Source: Planctomycetota bacterium
GTDB taxonomy: Bacteria > Planctomycetota > MHYJ01 > JACPRB01
Direction of reading: 5' to 3'
DNA: 5,794 bases
Assembly (NCBI GenBank): GCA_023261405.1
Contig: JAHFOZ010000343.1
Coordinates: 1 to 5,794, forward strand
Below the pieces are notes generated by a model. That model was given only the letters and a program-made list of their open reading frames with translations. It was not told where the DNA came from and made no database searches. Shown here one piece after another: positions 1-4,913 of this stretch. Each line of letters starts with the position of its first letter. Within the stretch, counting starts at the first letter, position 1. Position numbers and translations under genes: made by a program.

Positions 1-1683
1 CACGAAATGGGCCACGCCGAGATCGCCCTTGAGGACTTCCGCGAAGAACAGCTCCGCCTCCCGGACCATCGAGACCTTCAGCATCTCATCGTACTCCGGG
101 TAAAGGATGTGGCTGGGCAGCGTGAAGTCGATGTCGCGCAGGCCGAGCCATTGGCCGACGAAGTTCCGGGTGAAGGCCGCCGCCTTCGGGTCCGCGAGCA
201 GGCGCTCGACCTGGGCCCGCAGCGTCTCTCCCTGTCGGAGCAGGCCCTGTTCGGCGAGGGCCAGCAGTTCCTCGTCCGGCATCGTGCTCCAGAAGAAGTA
301 GGACAGGCGGCCGGCCAGCGCGAAGTCGTCGAGAGGGCCGGGCTTCTCGCGGAGGAACAGGAGTTTCGGCGAGACCAGGATGGCGGCGAGGCCGACGCGG
401 ACGGCCTGTTCGAACGAGCGGTTCCGGTCGAGCGCGTCCCGGGCGAGGTCGAGGAACGGTTTCACGTCGTCGTCCGTCACCGCACGCCGGAACGCGCGTC
501 GGGCGAAGGGGCGGAGGATGCGCTGCGCGTCGGGCAGGGGATCCTTCGAGACGACCTCCAGCCGGTTTCCGGGGACGCGGGCCTGTGGCAGATCGCCGAA
601 GATCCCGCGGTGGGAGGCCGGCGGCCAGGGGTCGTTGAGCGGACCCTCCACGTCAACCCAGTGGACGGCCAGCCCCGCCCCCGTCCAGGAGTCTGCTCCC
701 ACCTTGTGGACGGCCTGGGCCCCGGCCAGTCCATAAGGGTGGATCCGGATCGTGCTCCGGGCCTCGAGGGTCTCGACGAACTCCACGACCGCGGGCTGAT
801 CGGCGGGGGCGTCGAAGTAGCCGACGAGCCGGCTGGGCCTGCCCCCCATCTGCATGGAGCCGGCATCGACGCGGTAGACGACCGGCTTGCCGGAGCTCTG
901 GAACCCGGCGGCGGAGATGCGGAAGCGATACCGGCCGCGATCCGGGGGATAGAACGAGACCAGCGTGACGGCGTTCCAGGCGGACGAGCTGAAGAGCACG
1001 GCCGTGTCGTCGATCTTGCGATACACCTTCTCGGTGGCATTCTTCACCGGGTGGGCGTCGTTCAACGTGTAGCGCTTCTTGAGGACCGGCGGCGGCGGGC
1101 CGTTGGCGATGGCCACGCCGAGCGCCGTGTCGGCCGCCTCCAGGTACCGCTCCATGAGGAACGAGGAGACGTGAAGCGCCTCGCCGACGTTGTCGAATCC
1201 GTGCGCCGGGCTGTCCGGCGGAAGCAGGTCCTGAAGGTCCACGTCGACGCCGAGGAGATCGCGTACGGTGTTCTCGTATTCGACGCGGTTGAGCCGGCGG
1301 TACACCACGCGTCCCTGCGCGGTCCGGCGCGCGGCGTCCGCCGCTTCCGATCGGCCGCGGATCCAGTCGGTCAGGGTCCGCAGCTCCGGCTCCGGCGGTC
1401 GCGGTTTCGCCTTCGGGGGCATCTCCCCCGCGCTTACCCGGTCCAGCACGGCCAGCCATTGTTTCCGCCCGGCCTCGAGGCTGAAGTCCGCCGCGAGGCG
1501 GTCGAGCCGCAGGTCTCCCTTGAGCTTCTCCGCGCGCTGGGAATGGCAGTCGTAGCAGTGCGCGTCCAGGAGGGGGCGGATTGTGTTCTCGAAGAAGGCG
1601 GGGTCGCCGGGGCGAGGCGCCTCCTGTCCGGCCGCTCGCATGGCCGGCATCAGGAACGCGCAGACGCAAGCGATCCGGAACAT
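1..1683 (-). CDS. Secreted PSCyt1/DUF1592-family haem protein (3' end cut by window)
   Basis: The first 561 codons are present and the gene leaves the window still open. The N-terminus (residues 1-19, hydrophobic around IACVCAFLM) looks like a signal peptide, so export is expected. Residues 43-47 are C-Y-D-C-H, a CXXCH haem-attachment site. About 40 residues on, S-A-G-E-M-P-P (84-90) supplies the usual Met ligand of a PSCyt1 cytochrome c domain. A DUF1587-like block follows (about 128-190, with LNRVEYENTVRDLLG and a GFDN motif). Then comes a beta-rich, carbohydrate-binding-like insert (about 215-330), a DUF1595-like block (about 380-440, ILRPFARRAFRR) and DUF1592 (about 440 onward, with LAGRLSYFFWSTMPDEELL and FVGQWLGL). 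Family members usually continue with DUF1588 and DUF1585 to roughly 750-850 residues, so about a third is missing. The family is typical of Planctomycetota; its reaction is not established, though polysaccharide-linked or electron-transfer roles have been suggested. ATG at 1683 is preceded by AAGGGG. Confidence 0.93.
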   Translation of the reverse strand, partial: MFRIACVCAFLMPAMRAAGQEAPRPGDPAFFENTIRPLLDAHCYDCHSQRAEKLKGDLRLDRLAADFSLEAGRKQWLAVLDRVSAGEMPPKAKPRPPEPELRTLTDWIRGRSEAADAARRTAQGRVVYRRLNRVEYENTVRDLLGVDVDLQDLLPPDSPAHGFDNVGEALHVSSFLMERYLEAADTALGVAIANGPPPPVLKKRYTLNDAHPVKNATEKVYRKIDDTAVLFSSSAWNAVTLVSFYPPDRGRYRFRISAAGFQSSGKPVVYRVDAGSMQMGGRPSRLVGYFDAPADQPAVVEFVETLEARSTIRIHPYGLAGAQAVHKVGADSWTGAGLAVHWVDVEGPLNDPWPPASHRGIFGDLPQARVPGNRLEVVSKDPLPDAQRILRPFARRAFRRAVTDDDVKPFLDLARDALDRNRSFEQAVRVGLAAILVSPKLLFLREKPGPLDDFALAGRLSYFFWSTMPDEELLALAEQGLLRQGETLRAQVERLLADPKAAAFTRNFVGQWLGLRDIDFTLPSHILYPEYDEMLKVSMVREAELFFAEVLKGDLGVAHFV

Positions 1684-1798
1684 TCGGCCCCTTACGATCC
1701 CGACTACCCTACGCCGGGGAAGCCCCGCGACCGCCCGGGAACAGGAAACGGGCCATTGAAACATGGTGCTGGTATTCCCTTGGGTTAATGCCGCAGGC

Positions 1799-2206
1799 TC
1801 AGGGAAGCAGCGGGACGACGGGACGCAGGTCTGCCAGCGTCATGCGGGCCAGGAGCGTGCGGAGCATGTCGTCGCCGGCGCGGCACAGCGGGGCCAGGGG
1901 GCAGGACGTCCGGAGGGCGCAGGCCTCGTAGTCCATGCGACACGCCTCGATGGCAGGGCCGGCCGGTAGCGCGTCCACGGCCTCCTGCATCGTGATCTCC
2001 GAGGGCGGGCGCGTCAGGCGCCAGCCCGTGCCGGGGGCGCCGCGGGCCAGGCCCGCACGCCGGAGGCGGCGCAGCAAGGGGCCGACTTTCTTCAGGGGAA
2101 TCCCCGAATGGTGGGCGATCTCGCGGATGTTCGACGGGGCCTCCTGCCCGGCCAGGTGGGCCAGGATCAGGAGCCCGGGCACCGTTCTCCATGGGAGCTC
2201 GTGCAT
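1799..2206 (-). CDS. Rrf2-family transcriptional regulator, probable Fe-S sensor
   Basis: This 135-residue protein has the size and layout of Rrf2 regulators (IscR, NsrR, RsrR). Residues 1-20 form the first helix ending in LILAHLA. Residues 26-66 are the winged helix-turn-helix: IREIAHHSGIP, then VGPLLRRLRRAGL, then a wing with GWRLTRP. Residues 70-80 (EITMQEAVDAL) match the family's EITLLDVVRAI-type segment. The ligand loop holds C89, C96, C102 and C108; the first three (spacings of 6 and 5) resemble the three-Cys Fe-S cluster site of IscR/NsrR. The tail MTLADL also fits the family. It would be a cytoplasmic DNA-binding repressor or activator responding to NO, redox state or Fe-S status. No clear Shine-Dalgarno precedes ATG 2206; this start is kept because it aligns with the conserved family N-terminus. 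The closest subfamily cannot be fixed by eye. Regulated targets could be itself, the genes upstream of it or the cytochrome gene downstream. Confidence 0.88.
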   Translation of the reverse strand: MHELPWRTVPGLLILAHLAGQEAPSNIREIAHHSGIPLKKVGPLLRRLRRAGLARGAPGTGWRLTRPPSEITMQEAVDALPAGPAIEACRMDYEACALRTSCPLAPLCRAGDDMLRTLLARMTLADLRPVVPLLP

Positions 2207-2245
2207 GGCAGCAACGTCAGAGCAAGTCGGCGGCCATGCGCCCAG

Positions 2246-2277
2246 GCGGAAGGATCACGGGCAGGATGCGGAAGATC
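2246..2277. repeat. Short direct repeat upstream of the Rrf2 gene
   Basis: GCGGAAGGATC (2246-2256) and GCGGAAGATC (2268-2277) differ by one inserted G and are spaced 22 bases apart, about two helical turns. They lie 40-71 bases before the Rrf2 start in the 89-base gap after the microprotein gene. They could be an operator for autoregulation, but repeats this short also arise by chance in GC-rich DNA. Confidence 0.3.
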
Positions 2278-2295
2278 GCCCATCGACCCTGAAAA

Positions 2296-2394
2296 TCACA
2301 TGCCCTTGCTACGGAGCCAGTCCTCGCGCAGGATGAGGACGGTGAAGGCCAGTGTGATCACCCCGATCATGCCGAAACCGAGGATGGTGAGCAT
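2296..2394 (-). CDS. 32-residue single-helix membrane microprotein
   Basis: This short reading frame starts at ATG 2394 and stops with TGA at 2296. Residues 2-22 are almost entirely hydrophobic (LTILGFGMIGVITLAFTVLIL), enough for one membrane helix. The tail RxxWxRSK is positively charged, suggesting the C-terminus faces the cytoplasm. A strong GAGGAG site (2401-2406) lies 6 bases before the start and overlaps the TGA of the upstream gene, which ends 10 bases away. This spacing implies co-translation with that gene. Small one-helix proteins are often accessory subunits of respiratory or transport complexes (CydX, CcoQ, KdpF are examples of the class), but the residues match none of those I know. 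I assign no function. The coding call rests on the ribosome-binding site, the hydrophobic pattern and the operon spacing. Confidence 0.68.
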   Translation of the reverse strand: MLTILGFGMIGVITLAFTVLILREDWLRSKGM

Positions 2395-2400
2395 CGGAAT

Positions 2401-2406
2401 CTCCTC
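2401..2406 (-). promoter_or_regulatory. Ribosome-binding site of the membrane microprotein
   Basis: On the minus strand GAGGAG overlaps the TGA stop of the 135-residue protein gene and sits 6 bases before ATG 2394. It is one of the best Shine-Dalgarno matches in the window. It is the main reason to accept a 32-codon gene here. Confidence 0.7.
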
Positions 2407-2812
2407 ATGTAAGTTTCCGCTCATGCCCGCCGCACCCGCAGGGGCGGGCGAAGATCAGGAGAGGAGGAAACAGCGGGTAGGCCACGGCGTTCCTGCATTC
2501 CCGGGCCGTCGTGTCGTATCGGGCCAGTCCCTCCGCCAGGTCGTAAAGATCGAAGCCCGCGCCCGTCTGCCGGATCTCCTCCAGCGCGTCCCGGCGCTCC
2601 GCCTCCGTGGAGACGCGGTATCCGCGTCGATGGAGCAGGCCGAGAAAGGCGTCCCAGATGCCGGGGAGCGCGGCCCCGCGGTCCGCGCGGCGGCGAAATT
2701 CCTGCTCCAGGCGGGTCACGGCTTCCAGGGCCGCGCCGGCCTCGCCGACAGCCATGGACCTGCCGGCTTGTCGGATGAGCTCGGAGACAGCTTCGGTCGT
2801 GGGCTTGTCCAT
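2405..2812 (-). CDS. Uncharacterised 135-residue protein with CGCGGH tail
   Basis: I do not recognise this protein. It is mostly charged and helical (about residues 5-45, then 70-105), with no signal peptide. A hydrophobic, proline-containing stretch follows at residues 109-122 (AVAYPLFPPLLIFA). The end carries R-P-C125-G-C127-G-G-H130, a possible metal-binding tail; C106 is a further cysteine. Third codon positions are strongly G or C, as in the neighbouring genes, which supports real coding. ATG 2812 was chosen as the only ATG before the first predicted helix, but its Shine-Dalgarno is poor. A GTG or TTG about 10-13 codons upstream is possible (an AGGGGAG run lies directly against that TTG). 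The gene sits 89 bases after the receiver gene and 10 bases before the membrane microprotein, with which it seems translationally coupled. The hydrophobic stretch and Cys tail hint at a membrane- or metal-associated partner role, but this is a guess. Confidence 0.72.
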   Translation of the reverse strand: MDKPTTEAVSELIRQAGRSMAVGEAGAALEAVTRLEQEFRRRADRGAALPGIWDAFLGLLHRRGYRVSTEAERRDALEEIRQTGAGFDLYDLAEGLARYDTTARECRNAVAYPLFPPLLIFARPCGCGGHERKLT

Positions 2813-2901
2813 CAGTTCAAGTTTGGGAGGGCGCCGCAACTCCCCTGCCACGGGACCGGATGCCGAGAGAGGCGCTCGCGGGCGTGCGGGCGCGGACTTT
2901 T

Positions 2902-3312
2902 TCAGACCGCAGGCGGAAGAATCCGGGCCGCCGCCGGGGAGACCTGCGGATATTTCCGCGCGCAGGCGGCGACCGTGGTGAGCAACTCGGCCGGGCTGAA
3001 GGGCTTCTCCAGGAAGCTCACGCAACCCAGGTTCCTCACCTCCCTGCGGGCCGCCTCGTCCTTGAGGCAGGACAGGACGATGATCGGCGTGTCGAAGGTG
3101 TTCCAGTGCCGGGCCAGCACGCGGGCGAGCTGCCGGCCGTCCATCACCGGCATCATGAGGTCGAGGAGGATGAGGTCGAAGCGGCCGATCTCGGCGTAGA
3201 AGAGGCCCTGCACCGCGTCGGCGGCTGCGATCACCTGGTGGCCGGCGGAGCCCAGGATGTCACGGAGGAGACGGCGCGTGTCCTTCTCGTCGTCGATGGC
3301 GAGGATCCTCAT
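2902..3312 (-). CDS. Stand-alone CheY-like response regulator receiver
   Basis: This 136-residue protein is a single receiver domain with no attached output. The acidic pocket is D7-D8, the phosphoacceptor is D51 (in LILLDLMMPVMDG), the switch Ser is S81 (IIVLS) and the conserved Lys is K103 (FLEKPF). All the catalytic positions are therefore present. A short tail of about 17 residues follows the last helix (KYPQVSPAAARILPPAV) and has no recognisable domain. ATG 3312 overlaps the TGA of the hemerythrin-like gene as ATGA, a standard sign of translational coupling. The natural phosphodonor is the histidine kinase two genes upstream. With no output domain it must act by protein contact, for example on the cyclase, the hemerythrin-like protein or a target elsewhere, or serve as a phosphate sink or relay step. 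Receiver function is secure; the target is unknown. Confidence 0.93.
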   Translation of the reverse strand: MRILAIDDEKDTRRLLRDILGSAGHQVIAAADAVQGLFYAEIGRFDLILLDLMMPVMDGRQLARVLARHWNTFDTPIIVLSCLKDEAARREVRNLGCVSFLEKPFSPAELLTTVAACARKYPQVSPAAARILPPAV

Positions 3313-3815
3313 GGCCCGCACCCGCAGCCTAGGCCGCGCTTGCGGCATTCCGGGCAGGCCCCCGAGGTGGCCAGCATGAGATCCAGGATCTTCCGGGCCG
3401 CGGCCTCGTCGAGGGAGCGGACGATCGAGTCCACCGCGTCGCCTTCGCGCTGGATGTGGTCGAAGAGGGCGCCGAGGAAGGAGCGGGCGACCGCGAACGC
3501 GCCGTCCTCGTCGCGCGCGCGGAGCCGCACGCCGAGCTCGCGGGCGTAGATGTGCAGGAGGCGGTGCTCCTGGCGGATCTCCTCCAGCATGGCAGCAGAG
3601 CCGGGCGAGGCCTCGAGCAGCCCCGGGAAGAGGACCTCCTCCTCGTGGCGCAGGTGGTCCGCCAGCCTGCGCACGAACTTGTCGCAAGCCCCGTGGAGGG
3701 CGTCCTTGAGGGCGTGGGAGACGTCGCCGTAACGCTGCATCCGGAGGTAGCCGATGATCCCGGCGAGCCTGTCGGCGAGCGTGGATTCGTCCGTTCCCGG
3801 ATGGAGGGCGTTCAC
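3309..3815 (-). CDS. Hemerythrin-like (HHE) domain protein with Cys-rich tail
   Basis: The protein has 168 residues from a GTG start. GTG 3815 overlaps the kinase stop as GTGA, and GGAGGTGA lies just upstream (3820-3827), so this start is well supported. The four-helix hemerythrin-like core runs from about residue 15 to 150. Helix B has H54-x3-E58 in DHLRHEEEVLFPGL, helix C has H84-x3-H88 (EHRLLH), and helix D has H120-x3-E124 (DHIQRE, followed by D126). These match the iron ligands of the family, which binds a non-haem di-iron centre and handles O2, NO, peroxide or iron. The usual helix A His, about 30 residues before the helix B ligand, is not obvious; H34 and H41 are nearer candidates. The C-terminus carries C154-x2-C157-x6-C164-x-C166, a possible second metal or redox site. 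Lying between a kinase and its receiver, it may modulate or sense for that pair. Confidence 0.9.
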   Translation of the reverse strand: MNALHPGTDESTLADRLAGIIGYLRMQRYGDVSHALKDALHGACDKFVRRLADHLRHEEEVLFPGLLEASPGSAAMLEEIRQEHRLLHIYARELGVRLRARDEDGAFAVARSFLGALFDHIQREGDAVDSIVRSLDEAAARKILDLMLATSGACPECRKRGLGCGCGP

Positions 3816-4903
3816 GGCGTCACCTCCGCAACCGCCGCGGGGGCCGGCAGGGGGAGGTCGAACAGCGCCTCGGTGCCCCGGCCTTCGCGCGGGGAAATCC
3901 GGATGGCGCACCCGTGGGCGTCCAGGATCCCCTTCACGATCGCGAGGCCAAGGCCGCTGCCGCCGTGGCGGCGCCGGGACGAGCCGTCGGCCTGCCAGAA
4001 GCGCGTGAAGAGGTGCTTCTGCGCCTCGTCGGAGAGACCCGGGCCCTCGTCCGCGATGCGCACGAGGGCGCGTTCCCCGGCGCGGATCGCCATCCACAGG
4101 TTTCCGTTGGGTGGCGAGAACTTCACCGCGTTGGAGAGGAGGTTGAGGAGGACGCGGCCGATCTTCTCCGGATCCGCCTTCACGGTCAGGGTCTCCGGAA
4201 GCTCGAGGTGGAGGACGATCCCCTTTTCCTGGATCTGGGGGAGGAACGTGCGGGCGGCTTCGCGCGCGTCGCTCACGAGGTCGAACTCCTCGATCGCCAG
4301 GGTGAGGCCGCCCCCGTCGATCTTCTGGAATTCGAGGAGCTCGTCGATCATCCGGTGGAGCCGCTCGGCGCTGCGGCGGACGATCGCGAAGCCCTCCTGC
4401 TGGGATTCGGGAAAGGTCCCGAGCTTTCCGTCGAGGATGAGCTCGGCGTAGCCGCGGATCGCCACGAGCGGCGTCTTGAGCTCGTGGGTGACGTTGGCCA
4501 TGAACTCGGCCTTCAGGCGGTCGAGTTCCTGGAGTTTCGCGTTCGCGCCGGAGAGCTCCGCGGCGCGCTTCTCGAGGGTGAGGACGAGGCGCGCGATCGT
4601 GCGGCCCTGGCGGCGCCGGACGGTCCCCATCGCGCCGAAGGCCACGGCGAAGAGAAACGGATGCAGGAGGAAGAAGACGCGGATGGGGCGCTCGAGGATG
4701 AGGGAGGGGGTGAAAGGGCGGCCCGAGGCCAGGACGTCGACCAGGAGCGAGAAGAACGGCACCGGGAGGCCCCAGAGGAGGCCGGCGACGGCGCCCAGGT
4801 TGTTCCAGGAGTAGGTGAAGGGGGATTTCAGCGCCGCCACGAAGTCGCGCATGGCGGCCTTGCGGCCCACCTCGGGGAGTTCGGGACCTGCGTCGTCGAC
4901 CAT
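3812..4903 (-). CDS. Membrane sensor histidine kinase
   Basis: The kinase has 363 residues. Residues 1-38 are cytoplasmic or interfacial. Two membrane helices (about 39-59 and 74-95) enclose a loop of only about 15 residues. A helical linker (97-130) leads directly into the HisKA dimerisation helix, with phospho-acceptor H140 in THELKTPL. There is no PAS or HAMP domain. The HATPase_c domain follows: N-box N258 (NLLSNAVKFS), G1 box D285-E-G-P-G289, F box around F299-F302, and G2 box GGSGLGLAIV (314-323). The output half is complete and should be active. The short outer loop recalls intramembrane-sensing kinases. ATG 4903 has AGGAG (4911-4915) at 7 bases; M18 is a weaker alternative. The cyclase gene ends 10 bases upstream and the hemerythrin-like gene overlaps the stop by 4 bases. 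The membrane module is strikingly like that of the cyclase. The likely partner is the receiver two genes downstream. Confidence 0.95.
   Translation of the reverse strand: MVDDAGPELPEVGRKAAMRDFVAALKSPFTYSWNNLGAVAGLLWGLPVPFFSLLVDVLASGRPFTPSLILERPIRVFFLLHPFLFAVAFGAMGTVRRRQGRTIARLVLTLEKRAAELSGANAKLQELDRLKAEFMANVTHELKTPLVAIRGYAELILDGKLGTFPESQQEGFAIVRRSAERLHRMIDELLEFQKIDGGGLTLAIEEFDLVSDAREAARTFLPQIQEKGIVLHLELPETLTVKADPEKIGRVLLNLLSNAVKFSPPNGNLWMAIRAGERALVRIADEGPGLSDEAQKHLFTRFWQADGSSRRRHGGSGLGLAIVKGILDAHGCAIRISPREGRGTEALFDLPLPAPAAVAEVTP
3820..3827 (-). promoter_or_regulatory. Ribosome-binding site fixing the GTG start of the hemerythrin-like gene
   Basis: On the minus strand this reads GGAGGTGA, with 7 bases between GGAGG and GTG 3815. 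It lies inside the last codons of the kinase gene. Together with the GTGA overlap, it decides the start of the hemerythrin-like protein in favour of this GTG rather than an upstream codon. Confidence 0.8.
4616..4783 (-). other. Shared two-helix membrane module, kinase copy
   Basis: This segment encodes residues 41-96 of the histidine kinase. It shares with the cyclase copy the motifs LWGLPVP, a Phe-Ser pair, Asp (D56), the Gly/Phe/Pro loop residues, FFLxHPxLF (H81, P82) and FGAMGTxR. A Thr-Tyr pair 13-14 residues before the LWG Trp is also common to both proteins, so the homology probably extends into the preceding interfacial helix. The similarity is visible at the DNA level too. That fits duplication of the input domain followed by fusion to different outputs. 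Confidence 0.8.
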
Positions 4904-4913
4904 GGGGTGGCTC

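Noticed and set aside
653..1669. Minus-strand 338-codon frame overlapping the cytochrome gene
   Set aside because: It is out of frame with the DUF1592 protein and reads as Arg/Pro/Gly-rich noise with no family motif.
1712..1729. GC-rich hairpin before the cytochrome gene (seven pairs, one bulge, AAG loop)
   Set aside because: No T-run follows on either strand, so it is not a convincing intrinsic terminator; short GC hairpins are common at this base composition.
7..1788. Open plus-strand frame of 593 codons opposite the cytochrome gene
   Set aside because: The opposite strand encodes a clear PSCyt1/DUF1592 protein with CXXCH and family motifs. The plus frame is open only because of GC-rich third positions, and its translation is low-complexity, rich in Arg, Gly and Glu.
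1774..1789. Near-palindrome ATTCCCTTGGGTTAAT between the Rrf2 and cytochrome genes
   Set aside because: The arms are only three bases with a flanking register shift, too weak to call an Rrf2 operator without comparison to relatives.
2902..2935. Possible terminator at the end of the receiver gene (CCGCCTGCGG followed by AAAAA on the minus strand)
   Set aside because: The stem is four pairs with a two-base loop and is followed by A rather than T on the transcribed sense, so it does not fit a terminator.
2813..3025. Upstream extension of the 135-residue protein into the receiver gene
   Set aside because: The frame is open, but the extra residues overlap the receiver's coding end in another frame and look like Arg/Pro/Ala-rich non-coding translation. 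A start 10-13 codons upstream of ATG 2812 remains possible.
2108..3199. Plus-strand 363-codon frame across the middle of the window
   Set aside because: It is antisense to the Rrf2, microprotein, 135-residue and receiver genes, all of which have better coding evidence.
3816..4097. Upstream extension of the hemerythrin-like protein into the kinase gene
   Set aside because: The extension is Arg/Gly/Pro-rich and out of frame with the kinase catalytic domain, whereas GTG 3815 has a strong ribosome-binding site and a GTGA overlap.
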